A model generated the notes under the pieces. The model was not told where the DNA came from and searched no databases. It saw only the letters and a list, made by a program, of their open reading frames with translations. This document shows positions 27,037 through 35,052 of a DNA stretch of 55,000 bases, piece by piece; position 1 is the stretch's first letter, and every line of letters begins with the position of its first letter. Origin of the DNA: an uncultured Pelagibacteraceae bacterium. Its GTDB lineage: Bacteria; Pseudomonadota; Alphaproteobacteria; Pelagibacterales; Pelagibacteraceae. Both the position numbers and the translations under genes were made by a program. Location of the stretch: the NCBI GenBank assembly GCA_902543295.1, contig CACBXW010000002.1, forward strand, positions 1 through 55,000. The letters are read 5' to 3'.

Positions 27037-28272
27037 TCAGTAATTTTTTTTTATTTCATAGATCAAATTGTTTACGTAATCATCAGTTAATTTACTATGC
27101 GTCGGTAAAAGTAAAATTTTTTCGCACAAATTACTTACATTGGTTGTTTTACCTTTAAATGATGAATATTTATTCATTAGACTACAATTTGGATACATTT
27201 GGGATCCAACATTAATATTTTTATTAAGTAATATTTTTTTTAGATTTATTTTATGTTTATTATCTCGGCACATAATCATATAACTAAAGTTATCACTCGT
27301 ATCGATTAAGTTTTTAATATTATGACTGGTGCCTGATGTTATATCTTTTAATCCATCGAAGTACTGTTTTGATATTTTTTGTCTACTTTGTTTTTCTTTA
27401 GGATAATCTCCAATCTTTCTGTATAATTCTGATGCTCCATAACTCGGTAATAAAGAAAAATAGCTTTTGTCAACTAAATTTTTTTGATTTTTTAATTTAT
27501 TATCAATTAAATTTGAGTCTTCGTATTTAAGTTTTCCTTTAAACTTTAAATAATTAATTGTGAATAGATTATAAAATAATTTATTTGTCAATGTGCTATA
27601 TAAAATTGTTCTGTAAATTTGATTTTTATAATTGAAAGGTTTTAGATAATCCCAGTCTTGCATCAAATTATTTATATTTTCAACATTTTTGCTATTTATT
27701 GATAATGCACCTCCATAAAAAAAATTTATAAGTTTAAAACTAGAGAAACTATATAAACTATAATCTGATAGAGAATTTATTTTAATGTTATCGACTTTTC
27801 CTGCGAATGAAATTGCGCTATCTTCAATTAAATCTATATTATTATTTTGACATAATTTGTATATTTCAGAATAATATTTTTGGTTTAAGTTATAATGAGT
27901 TATTATGATTGCTGAAGGGTTGAGTTTAATGCTTTCTTTTATATAATCTAAATCAAAAAAGGTAGAATCTTTATAAAAATCAATAAAATATGGAATTCCT
28001 CCAGCATGCATTACTAACTCGATAACTTCCGGTATTGTAAAGGGTGACATTAAAACTATTTTATTTTTTTTTTGATTTATTGAATTTTTAGTAGCTAAGT
28101 AAATTGCAGATCTTGCCCTGCCAAGTAGTATAATTTTTTTATCGTCAACCTCCGTTAACTTTAAAATTTCTTGTTTTAATTTTTCGTGAATATTATTATC
28201 ATTATCAATTAGTAAATCTTTAAGAATTTTTGTATAATTAATTTTACTAATAACTATATTTGGAATTGCCAT
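27037..28272 (-). CDS. DegT/DnrJ/EryC1-family PLP enzyme
   Basis: A 411-residue fold-type I PLP enzyme. LLGRARSAIYLAT (49-61) stands where sugar aminotransferases have the SGTxAL phosphate-binding block. Glu150-Asp151 in LIEDSAIS bind the cofactor ring, and Lys180 in FSSFKLINFFYGGAL forms the Schiff base. The catalytic set is complete, so it should be active. The divergent front block places it in an outer branch of the family. It is followed by the GMC oxidoreductase (10 bases), suggesting an oxidise-then-aminate pair on one sugar, which is inference. Divergent from the FemAB-like gene at 28310. Confidence 0.83.
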   Translation of the reverse strand: MAIPNIVISKINYTKILKDLLIDNDNNIHEKLKQEILKLTEVDDKKIILLGRARSAIYLATKNSINQKKNKIVLMSPFTIPEVIELVMHAGGIPYFIDFYKDSTFFDLDYIKESIKLNPSAIIITHYNLNQKYYSEIYKLCQNNNIDLIEDSAISFAGKVDNIKINSLSDYSLYSFSSFKLINFFYGGALSINSKNVENINNLMQDWDYLKPFNYKNQIYRTILYSTLTNKLFYNLFTINYLKFKGKLKYEDSNLIDNKLKNQKNLVDKSYFSLLPSYGASELYRKIGDYPKEKQSRQKISKQYFDGLKDITSGTSHNIKNLIDTSDNFSYMIMCRDNKHKINLKKILLNKNINVGSQMYPNCSLMNKYSSFKGKTTNVSNLCEKILLLPTHSKLTDDYVNNLIYEIKKNY

Positions 28273-28309
28273 AACTTATTTTAAGTATTCTATTTCAAAT
28301 TAAATTTAT

Positions 28310-29227
28310 ATGTCAGATAAAGATAAATATAAATACTACACCAAAAATAATAATGATATTCCCATATTTAGCAGACCTTGGTGGTTAGATGCAGTAAGTG
28401 ATGAGGGATATTGGGATGTAATATTATATGAAAAAAATAATAACATATACGGCTCACTTCCTTTTTTTATAAAAAAAAAGAACATTTTTAAATTAAGTAT
28501 TCTACCAAGGTTAACACAAAAACTTGGGCCATATTTTGCTGATAGTAAATTTAATGATAATGAAAAAATTTTTTCGCATCTATCAAAAAAACTTCCTTAC
28601 ACTAATTACTTTGATCAAAACTGCCATCACACAATAAATAACCAAAAAATATTTATAAATGAAGGATTTACTGTTAAAAATATGAGAACTTGTATAATTG
28701 AGGATATTAAAAATATAAATGAAATAAAGAATAATTTTAGTAAGAACAGAAGGTATGATTTAAGTAAAGCAAAAGAAAATAATTTAAACACTAATTTTAA
28801 TGTAAATCCAAATTTATTTTATGAGGAACATGTAAAAAATTTAAAAAAAAGAGGTTTAAAAATAAATTACAGCAAAAATTTTCTTATTAGATTATTTGAT
28901 GCTTGTTCTGAAAATAAGTCAGGTAAATTAATTGGTGTTTATGACAATTCAAACAATTATCTAGCTTTATGTTTTATTGTATGGGATGATTTATATGCAT
29001 ACTTAATTGGACTAACAACGAATTCTGATAATTTAAAAACTGGAGCATCATCCCTGCTGATTTTTAATTCAATAAATTATTTGATTGGGAAAACTAAAAA
29101 TTTTGATTTTGAAGGAAGTATGGATGAAAATATATATAAATTTTATAATTCTTTTGGAACAATAACTAAAAACTATTTCAAAATTAAGAGTATTAAACCG
29201 AGTTTCATGAAAGTTTTTTTAGATTAA
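28310..29227 (+). CDS. FemAB-like GNAT acyltransferase
   Basis: A 305-residue protein resembling FemAB-related GNAT proteins of polysaccharide loci. N-terminal PIFSRPWWLDAV and GSLPFFIKKK, then LTQKLGPYF, FSKNRRYDLSKAKE in the middle and LIGLTTNSDNLKTGASSLLIF and DFEGSMDENIYKFYNSFG at the end. The last blocks (substrate tunnel and 'FDFEGSM' strand) match bacterial FemAB/'GNAT family' proteins, which move an acyl or aminoacyl group to an amine. It could acylate the amino sugar made by the DegT genes nearby. It stands alone on the plus strand, 37 bases from the divergent DegT start. Confidence 0.72.
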   Translation: MSDKDKYKYYTKNNNDIPIFSRPWWLDAVSDEGYWDVILYEKNNNIYGSLPFFIKKKNIFKLSILPRLTQKLGPYFADSKFNDNEKIFSHLSKKLPYTNYFDQNCHHTINNQKIFINEGFTVKNMRTCIIEDIKNINEIKNNFSKNRRYDLSKAKENNLNTNFNVNPNLFYEEHVKNLKKRGLKINYSKNFLIRLFDACSENKSGKLIGVYDNSNNYLALCFIVWDDLYAYLIGLTTNSDNLKTGASSLLIFNSINYLIGKTKNFDFEGSMDENIYKFYNSFGTITKNYFKIKSIKPSFMKVFLD

Positions 29228-29234
29228 AAAATTA

Positions 29235-29588
29235 CTATTTCAAATACTCTGTATGTATTTTTTTACTCCAATTTTTATTATAATCTATTGATTTATCATC
29301 AATTATCACATCATATCTTGGTTTACCTAGAATTAATTCATGATACTTTAAATTCCATTTTTTTAATTGATTAGAAGTTTTCAAATATCCTAATTTGTAT
29401 GCTTTTTTTGTATTAGAATTTGTTCTTCCCATATATCTTGATGTGAATATTTTTATATAATGTCCTTCATCAAATAATTTATTTATTGTTTTTATATTTT
29501 TTTTGATAGGTATTGATTTTGAATATTCACTTTTTCTAGTTTTACAAATTGTGTTATCAATATCAAAACAGAATATTTTTTTTTTCAA
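29235..29588 (-). CDS. Small HAD-like phosphatase
   Basis: A 117-residue protein with the HAD nucleophile motif FDIDNTIC (8-15, DxDxT), a Thr in IFTSR (about 48-52, motif II) and the acidic motif IIDDKSID near 95-102. There is no cap domain, as in the smallest type C0 members annotated from capsule loci. It starts with TTG at 29588, 11 bases after the AraD-like gene, at the end of the heptose-like cassette. The cassette also has a kinase, isomerase and nucleotidyltransferase, so it may dephosphorylate a sugar bisphosphate (the GmhB role). True GmhB is longer (about 180 residues), so this is positional inference. Confidence 0.75.
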   Translation of the reverse strand: MKKKIFCFDIDNTICKTRKSEYSKSIPIKKNIKTINKLFDEGHYIKIFTSRYMGRTNSNTKKAYKLGYLKTSNQLKKWNLKYHELILGKPRYDVIIDDKSIDYNKNWSKKIHTEYLK

Positions 29589-29599
29589 TTTAATATTTC

Positions 29600-30298
29600 T
29601 TAAGTTTGGCCGTAGTATTTATTTTTACCATGTTTTCTAGAAAAATGAAAATTAGATAAACTTTTTGATATTTTTGGTTTTTTAATCAAATATTTAGTTT
29701 TAAAATAAAGTTTACAAATATATTCAATAGCTACTAGATTATTAAATGCATCTTTTTCTGTTTTGCCCCAAGTAAATAATCCATGATCTCTAAGAAGTAT
29801 TCCTGGACAATAATTATTTAACCTTTTAAGTTTTTTTGTAATACTTTGCGCAACTTGGAATTCATAATTTTTCTTATCAACTATTCTAATTTTATCAGAA
29901 ATAGGAATTTTTCCATAGAAATAATCAGCGTGTGTTGTTCCAAAACATTCTGGCTCTATATTGGACTGTGATATTATAGTTGAGTACTCAGAGTGCGTAT
30001 GAATTATACAGTTTACGTTTTTTAAGTATTTGTATAATTCAAGATGGATTATTGTGTCTACGCTAGGTTTAATTTGTTTTTTTTTATCAGAGCTGAATTT
30101 TTTTAAATTAACTTCAACCATATTTTTTAATACACAAGTTTCAATATCACTACCTGAAGCTTTAATAAAAAATGTTTCTCTTTTTTGATCTAAAATACTA
30201 GCATTTCCAAAATTTAATATACTATATCCCTCTGAATATATTTTTTTATTAATTTTAAGAGTTCTGATCTGTAAATCTTTTTTCCTCATACCTAACAT
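29600..30298 (-). CDS. araD: Class II aldolase-fold pentulose-phosphate epimerase (AraD type)
   Basis: A 232-residue protein. Blocks correspond to E. coli L-ribulose-5-phosphate 4-epimerase: NFGNAS (29-34), ASGSD (47-51), PSVDT (78-82), zinc-binding HTHSEYST (His100, His102), TTHAD (121-125, catalytic Asp), RDHGLFTWG (170-178, third zinc His172) and the C-terminal KHGKNKYYGQ with Tyr229. All catalytic and metal residues are present. AraD interconverts L-ribulose-5-P and D-xylulose-5-P. In a glycan island next to RpiB, transaldolase and GmhA homologues it likely serves a sugar-nucleotide route rather than arabinose use. The ATG at 30298 overlaps the upstream stop by 7 bases; an ATG at 30289 is an alternative. 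Confidence 0.85.
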   Translation of the reverse strand: MLGMRKKDLQIRTLKINKKIYSEGYSILNFGNASILDQKRETFFIKASGSDIETCVLKNMVEVNLKKFSSDKKKQIKPSVDTIIHLELYKYLKNVNCIIHTHSEYSTIISQSNIEPECFGTTHADYFYGKIPISDKIRIVDKKNYEFQVAQSITKKLKRLNNYCPGILLRDHGLFTWGKTEKDAFNNLVAIEYICKLYFKTKYLIKKPKISKSLSNFHFSRKHGKNKYYGQT

Positions 30299-31014
30299 TT
30301 TCCAACTTGAAATTTATAATTTTTTCCATCATGAACTATAATAGAGTCATTATCACTATCTCTTGTTGACATTTCTATTATTTTAGAATTTTCAGATGCC
30401 ATTCTCATATGTATGGTACCGGGCTTCATTAAATAACTATTATTCTTTTTTAAATTGATAAGGCCATTTATAGCTCTTGCATATCTGATACCTAACTTAA
30501 TAAATCCATATTCAATATAATAATTTTCTTTTTTTGAAATATGGAATTCCATGCTGCTCTGGGTATTTTTTTTCATATAAATTATTTTTATCGCCCCATA
30601 TTTATTATTTACTAAGTCAATAATTTCACCCCAATATTTTTTTTTAATTCTAATTTTTTTTAAATAAGTTTTTATTTTTTTTTTTGAGGAATTATTTTGA
30701 ATTCTTAAACTATCAACCTGCTTAAAAAAAAATAAATATATTTCAGAATTTTTAATGGAATTTATGGAAATTAATCCAGGACAAAAAACCAAACTACCTT
30801 CATACACCTCTTTATTATTTATTAATAGAGATCCTGAAGATATATAAATATAATAATGTTTTTCGTTTAACTCAAACTTACTTAGCTTTTTTAAGTAGAT
30901 TTTTTTATAACTAAATTCTTTTTGTGAGGAAATATTTTTGATAATTCCAAAACTGGATTTGACTTTTCTAACTATAGATTTGGTATCTAAATCTTTTAAT
31001 TTTTTGCCATACAT
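30292..31014 (-). CDS. Double cupin protein (mannose-6-phosphate isomerase type II-like)
   Basis: A 240-residue protein made of two cupin-like halves. The first (about 30-110) includes HYYIYISSGSLLIN and lacks metal ligands. The second contains MEFHISKKENYYIEYGFIKLG and KPGTIHMRM, keeping His and Glu of the first cupin motif and the His of the second, but with Ser in place of one His. This domain resembles the cupin of type II phosphomannose isomerases. I place the start at ATG 31014, which has an AAGGA site 5 bases upstream and lies 19 bases after the kinase stop; an ATG at 31065 would overlap the kinase gene by 32 bases. Between an epimerase and a kinase, it may isomerise or regulate a sugar phosphate; function not established. 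Confidence 0.65.
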   Translation of the reverse strand: MYGKKLKDLDTKSIVRKVKSSFGIIKNISSQKEFSYKKIYLKKLSKFELNEKHYYIYISSGSLLINNKEVYEGSLVFCPGLISINSIKNSEIYLFFFKQVDSLRIQNNSSKKKIKTYLKKIRIKKKYWGEIIDLVNNKYGAIKIIYMKKNTQSSMEFHISKKENYYIEYGFIKLGIRYARAINGLINLKKNNSYLMKPGTIHMRMASENSKIIEMSTRDSDNDSIIVHDGKNYKFQVGKC

Positions 31015-31019
31015 TTTTA

Positions 31020-31024
31020 TCCTT
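31020..31024 (-). promoter_or_regulatory. Ribosome binding site deciding the cupin start
   Basis: AAGGA on the minus strand, 5 bases before the ATG at 31012-31014. It favours the shorter cupin reading frame over an ATG at 31065 buried in the kinase gene. Confidence 0.6.
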
Positions 31025-31033
31025 TTTGTAATT

Positions 31034-31906
31034 TCACAGCTTATTATAAATTTTTTTGGAAGCAAATTTATTTGCTTTATCTAATCTAACTTTTGAATTT
31101 TTATTTTCTAAAGTAGCAAATCTTGCTAAATAAAAGTCACCTGCACCAATTGTATTTACTTTTCCTTTTGATTTATATGCCTTTACCTTAAAATATTCAT
31201 CTTTATTATAAATTAGACTGCCCTGATCACCTAATTTTACAACTAAATTTTTTATTTTTAAAATGTCTGATAATCTTTTTAGATTTTGTTTCATATTTGA
31301 CTCATTAATATTGTATTGTTTAAAAGCTTTATTATATTCATATCTATTTAATATTAGATAATCTGATTTCATAAATTTATACAATTGAGGATTATTTGAA
31401 GTTGATTGTTGATCTACATAAATTGTGAGCCCTTTAATTTTTGAGATTTCTATTACTTGTTTGGTAAATTTATCTGTAAAAATACCATTTCTGTAGTCGC
31501 AAAGTATGATTCTATCACTTACAGTATCCTTTTTTAAATATTTTATAAATTTTTCGTGTAAATTTGAAATTATTTTTTTTGATTTTTTTAAATCATTTAA
31601 TTGCATGATTAATTTATCTCCATCCCAGAACCTCTTTTTCTCAAGTTTATAACTAAAATTTTCTATCTGATGGGAGCTGATGTATTTGCTTTTTAGGTTT
31701 AATTTACTATTTACAATAGTAAAAAAATTTGTTTTTTTTTTTAATATAGATAGTGCATTAAGAACCATACCAGTTCCACCTAAAATCGTTTTTTCATTCA
31801 TTAATATATTTTTGGGTGCTTTATGCTCAGCGGCATATCCCCTATTGGTGACATATATGTCTTTATCTAAAATTAATTCACCTATTAATATAGCTTTTTT
31901 TTGCAC
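31034..31906 (-). CDS. PfkB-family sugar kinase (HldE kinase-domain-like)
   Basis: A 290-residue ribokinase-fold protein. N-terminal LIGELILDKDIYV matches the 'GDxxLDxxxxG' start of HldE (RfaE) kinase domains. ILGGTGMVLNALS (about 41-53) is the sugar-binding GG block, and TIGAGDFYLARFA contains the GAGD anion hole with the catalytic Asp. LVVKLGDQGSLIY precedes it as usual. HldE kinases phosphorylate D-glycero-D-manno-heptose 7-phosphate at C1. The start is GTG at 31906, overlapping the RpiB-nucleotidyltransferase fusion gene by 29 bases; no nearer ATG exists. With the cytidylyltransferase-fold domain in the preceding gene, the two HldE activities appear split across genes. Substrate is inferred. 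Confidence 0.84.
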   Translation of the reverse strand: MQKKAILIGELILDKDIYVTNRGYAAEHKAPKNILMNEKTILGGTGMVLNALSILKKKTNFFTIVNSKLNLKSKYISSHQIENFSYKLEKKRFWDGDKLIMQLNDLKKSKKIISNLHEKFIKYLKKDTVSDRIILCDYRNGIFTDKFTKQVIEISKIKGLTIYVDQQSTSNNPQLYKFMKSDYLILNRYEYNKAFKQYNINESNMKQNLKRLSDILKIKNLVVKLGDQGSLIYNKDEYFKVKAYKSKGKVNTIGAGDFYLARFATLENKNSKVRLDKANKFASKKIYNKL

Positions 31907-32759
31907 TTTTTAATTTTTTTATTTTCTTGATAGTGGAGGTAGTAGAATAACCTTTTTTTAAAGTAAAAGTTCTTATTTCAATTTCGGTAGGAATATTATC
32001 AAATTTTCTAATTCTTTCTTCAGTAAATTCTGATCCTTTTACAACGATATTTGGCTTTATGCTTTTGATTAAAGCAGATGGCTTAATATCATCGAAAATT
32101 ATTACTTCATCAACTACATTTAACTCTAATAGTAAGTTTTTTCTATCAAATTGATTATTAATTGGTCTATTTTTACCTTTTAAAATTTTAACAGATTTAT
32201 CTGAATTTAAGCCGACTATGAGTTTCTTTCCAAGTAGTTTAGCAAACTTTAATAATTCAATATGTCCAGAATGTAAAATATCAAAAACACCATTTGTAAA
32301 AACAATTTTTTCTTTATTTTTTTTAGGTTCGATTTTTTCAACTCTTTTAATATGTCTACCTTCACCAAATTTTGTATTCAGCCAATTTTCTAATAATTTT
32401 AAATTAGTTTGATCAGTATTAATCCAAGAACCTAAACAAATAATATTTGAGTCATTGTGATCTTTGCTATTAATCGCTGATATAATATTATGGACATGTG
32501 CGGCTCGTACTTTGCTAAATTTATTTGCGGTAATTGACATTCCAATACCTGTTCCACACACCAAAATTGCATACTTTACTTGATTACTTGATACAATTTT
32601 AGCAGCTTGAGACGCATAATCAGTATAATCAACTTTATCAATTGAATGTGGGCCCAGGTCTATAAAATTATATTTTTTTGAAAAATATTTTTGGATTTTA
32701 TTTTTTAGCTTAACACCATTGTGGTCGGACGAAATAATAATACTAATATTATTATTCAT
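31878..32759 (-). CDS. Fusion: ribose-5-phosphate isomerase B (LacAB/RpiB) plus nucleotidyltransferase
   Basis: A 293-residue two-domain protein. Residues 5-140 are an RpiB/LacAB domain with SSDHNG (10-15), the catalytic Cys68 in LVCGTGIGMS (66-75) and HNDSN (101-105). Residues 150-285 are a cytidylyltransferase-fold domain with TNGVFDILHSGH (155-166), GLNSD (183-187), VVKGSEF (239-245) and GYSTTSTI (270-277), closest to the adenylyltransferase half of HldE. All key residues appear intact. So one chain may isomerise an aldose/ketose phosphate and activate a sugar-1-phosphate. It overlaps the PfkB kinase gene by 29 bases and follows the transaldolase by 2. I do not know this fusion from characterised pathways. 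Confidence 0.88.
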   Translation of the reverse strand: MNNNISIIISSDHNGVKLKNKIQKYFSKKYNFIDLGPHSIDKVDYTDYASQAAKIVSSNQVKYAILVCGTGIGMSITANKFSKVRAAHVHNIISAINSKDHNDSNIICLGSWINTDQTNLKLLENWLNTKFGEGRHIKRVEKIEPKKNKEKIVFTNGVFDILHSGHIELLKFAKLLGKKLIVGLNSDKSVKILKGKNRPINNQFDRKNLLLELNVVDEVIIFDDIKPSALIKSIKPNIVVKGSEFTEERIRKFDNIPTEIEIRTFTLKKGYSTTSTIKKIKKLKSAKKSYINR

Positions 32760-32761
32760 CT

Positions 32762-33463
32762 TTAAAGAGAGAAATTAGCCTTTTTACTATCTTCAATAAA
32801 TGCTTTTACTGTTTTTAATGAGAGATTATGAGCTGTTTCACCAAAATTTTGTATTTTAATAATCATTTCTGGAGGAACAGTTATAATATGGCACTTCATT
32901 TTTTTTGATTGGCTATAATGGAAAGCTTCTCTTGTACTGGCCCATAAAATTTCAACATTATTAAACTTTTTGGATAAACTTATGCTTTGTTTAATAACAT
33001 TAATTGGATTTTTTCCTGAATCACCTAGCCGCCCAGCAAAAATTGAAATTATTACTTTTGTTTTTTTATTAATTTTTTTTAATATTTTTAAAGTTTGATT
33101 AACACTAAACACGGCGGTAATGTTAATTTTAACTCCGTTATCATTTAAATATTTTATTAATTTTCCTTGAAATTCTCCTTTTGAGTTAATCACTGGAACT
33201 TTGACGTAAATATTTTTGCCCCAACTGTTGATTTTTAAAGCTTGTCTTTTCATATTTTCATAATCATCTCCTAATACTTCAAAAGAAACAGATTTATTTG
33301 AATTTTCTAAAATTTTTAATATTTTTAAACAATAATTTTCATAATTCTTTGCTCCTGCTTTTTTCATCAATGTAGGGTTAGTAGTAAAACCTTTTACAAG
33401 TTTTAATTTTTTAAATTTTTTTATTTCATCAATTTCGGCTATATCACAGAATATTTTACTCAT
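32762..33463 (-). CDS. Small transaldolase (TalC/FSA type)
   Basis: A 233-residue class I aldolase with FTTNPTLM (26-33), the Schiff-base Lys88 in IYVKVPVI (85-92), NITAVFS (about 114-120), SIFAGRLGDSG and ILWASTREAF. The length and motifs match the short TalC/fructose-6-phosphate aldolase-type branch. It would move a dihydroxyacetone unit between sugar phosphates, giving for example sedoheptulose-7-phosphate, the substrate of GmhA. A GmhA homologue lies two genes upstream on the same strand (34467-35051), supporting this role. It may instead cleave or form a less common sugar phosphate. Confidence 0.87.
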   Translation of the reverse strand: MSKIFCDIAEIDEIKKFKKLKLVKGFTTNPTLMKKAGAKNYENYCLKILKILENSNKSVSFEVLGDDYENMKRQALKINSWGKNIYVKVPVINSKGEFQGKLIKYLNDNGVKINITAVFSVNQTLKILKKINKKTKVIISIFAGRLGDSGKNPINVIKQSISLSKKFNNVEILWASTREAFHYSQSKKMKCHIITVPPEMIIKIQNFGETAHNLSLKTVKAFIEDSKKANFSL

Positions 33464-33471
33464 ATCTTTAT

Positions 33472-34464
33472 TTACATATTTTTCTCAATACTGTCCATAA
33501 CTTCCACTAATTTTATATCATCCATTTTATCTTTTTTTATAGTCATACTTTTTGAATTATATGGTTTATTTTTTATATAATTTGATTGACCAAACAAACT
33601 TAAGTTTTTTAATTTCATAGAGTCAGATAGATGCAATATACTACTATCATGACATATTATAAACGATGAATTCTTCAAAATTTCAATAAGCTCTGATATA
33701 GTTGTTTTTGCAATCAGGTTTCTTATTTTAGGGTTGTTAAATTCTTGGTTTAAATGTCTTTTATCACCATCATCTCCGATAAGAACGATTAATTTATTAG
33801 GATATTTTTTAATCAACAATTCTGATAATTTTTTAAAATTATTTAATGGCCAATTTTTACTAATAATAATTCCATTCGCACTAAAAAGTTGCAAGACAAT
33901 ATAGGATTTTGGAGGCAAGTCAAATTTCTTTAAACACCTTTCATTCTTCGGAAAATTAAAATAATCAAATTTTTCAACGCTTGGTAACTTAAAACTTTTA
34001 TTTTTTATAAACTTCAAAAAATGGTGATTTATTTCAATTTCATGCATTTCTGGAGAATGAGTAACTTTTGTAACTGATAAATTTTTAAAATAAATTAAAA
34101 ATTTTATAATTATTTTCTTCATAAAATTCATATTTTTAAATGCCAGATTAGAAATGATGAATTCTTTTTTCAAAAATATAATAGATAACAAAAAAAACAA
34201 TAAAGATGGGTTTGAGTGAAGAGGTATTAACAATACATCGGTCTTTCTTAAAATTTTTATGATATCAAATAATTTTTTTAAACTTAAGTTTTTTAGATAG
34301 AATGTTTCTTTAATATAAATATTATTATCATTAGCTGTTAAACCGCTAAATTTATTATCTCCTATTAAGATAATATTATTTTTTTCTTGATTAAGACTTT
34401 TGAACAAAGATGATAAAAGAATTGAATTTCCTAATCCACAATACTCCGTTATCAAAAAATTCAT
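33472..34464 (-). CDS. Glycosyltransferase family 9 (heptosyltransferase-like)
   Basis: A 330-residue GT9 protein. TEYCGLGNSILLSSLF (6-21) is the N-terminal block, although the family's GD is GN here. The C-domain has FQLFSANG-like strand LQLFSANGIIISKNWP, LIGDDGDKRH and ICHDSSILHLSDSMKLKNLSL, equivalent to the DSGxxHLA donor site (here HDSSILHLS). It lies between the GmhA-like and transaldolase genes, so it is likely the transferase for the sugar made by this cassette, in keeping with heptosyltransferase ancestry. Donor and acceptor are inferred from position. Confidence 0.8.
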   Translation of the reverse strand: MNFLITEYCGLGNSILLSSLFKSLNQEKNNIILIGDNKFSGLTANDNNIYIKETFYLKNLSLKKLFDIIKILRKTDVLLIPLHSNPSLLFFLLSIIFLKKEFIISNLAFKNMNFMKKIIIKFLIYFKNLSVTKVTHSPEMHEIEINHHFLKFIKNKSFKLPSVEKFDYFNFPKNERCLKKFDLPPKSYIVLQLFSANGIIISKNWPLNNFKKLSELLIKKYPNKLIVLIGDDGDKRHLNQEFNNPKIRNLIAKTTISELIEILKNSSFIICHDSSILHLSDSMKLKNLSLFGQSNYIKNKPYNSKSMTIKKDKMDDIKLVEVMDSIEKNM

Positions 34465-34466
34465 TT

Positions 34467-35051
34467 TTAATTAGGAGGATAAATTTTTTTTCCAATAATT
34501 AAATCAACAATCATCAACAATATTGAATTAAACATTATTTCTGCTTGATTATATGATTTAGTGTTTATCCAAATATTTAAACCTTTTTTATTTATTAATT
34601 TAAGTTTATTATTTTTTGTTTGACTTGTGATTGTGACTAAATTTAATTTTTTTTTTAATGCATACTTTGCGGCATTTACCAGATTTTTTGAATTTCCAGA
34701 ACAAGAGAGGATAACAACAGTGTCATAACTATCATGGTATATCTCTAAAGCTTTTTCCATCCATTTTGCATATCCATAATCGTTTGAGAGACATGTTATT
34801 AGATTTGATTCATTAAAATTAATAGCTCTAACTTTGGCATTTTTTGATAGATCTACTGCTACATGCGAACAAATTGATGCGCTTCCACCATTTCCTAAAA
34901 GAATAATTTTCTTATTTTTTTTGTTAGTTTCAATGAATAGCTTATAAATTTCTATTATTTTTTTTTTATAAATTGATAAAGTTTTTTTATTTAATGAATT
35001 TAATTCTTGAACATAAGAGGATAAAAACCTACTTTTTAATTTATATTTCAT
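34467..35051 (-). CDS. gmhA: Phosphoheptose isomerase-like SIS protein
   Basis: A 194-residue single SIS-domain protein. LLGNGGSASICSHVAVDL (51-68) is the sugar-phosphate loop with conserved Ser and His, and ILSCSGNSKNLVNAA (114-128) is the second SIS loop. Length and motifs agree with GmhA, which converts sedoheptulose-7-phosphate to D-glycero-D-manno-heptose-7-phosphate. The neighbouring transaldolase, PfkB kinase, nucleotidyltransferase and GT9 genes fit a complete activated-heptose route. DiaA-like or another sugar isomerase is possible, but the context favours GmhA. Ends 2 bases before the GT9 gene. Confidence 0.85.
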   Translation of the reverse strand: MKYKLKSRFLSSYVQELNSLNKKTLSIYKKKIIEIYKLFIETNKKNKKIILLGNGGSASICSHVAVDLSKNAKVRAINFNESNLITCLSNDYGYAKWMEKALEIYHDSYDTVVILSCSGNSKNLVNAAKYALKKKLNLVTITSQTKNNKLKLINKKGLNIWINTKSYNQAEIMFNSILLMIVDLIIGKKIYPPN

Positions 35052-35052
35052 G

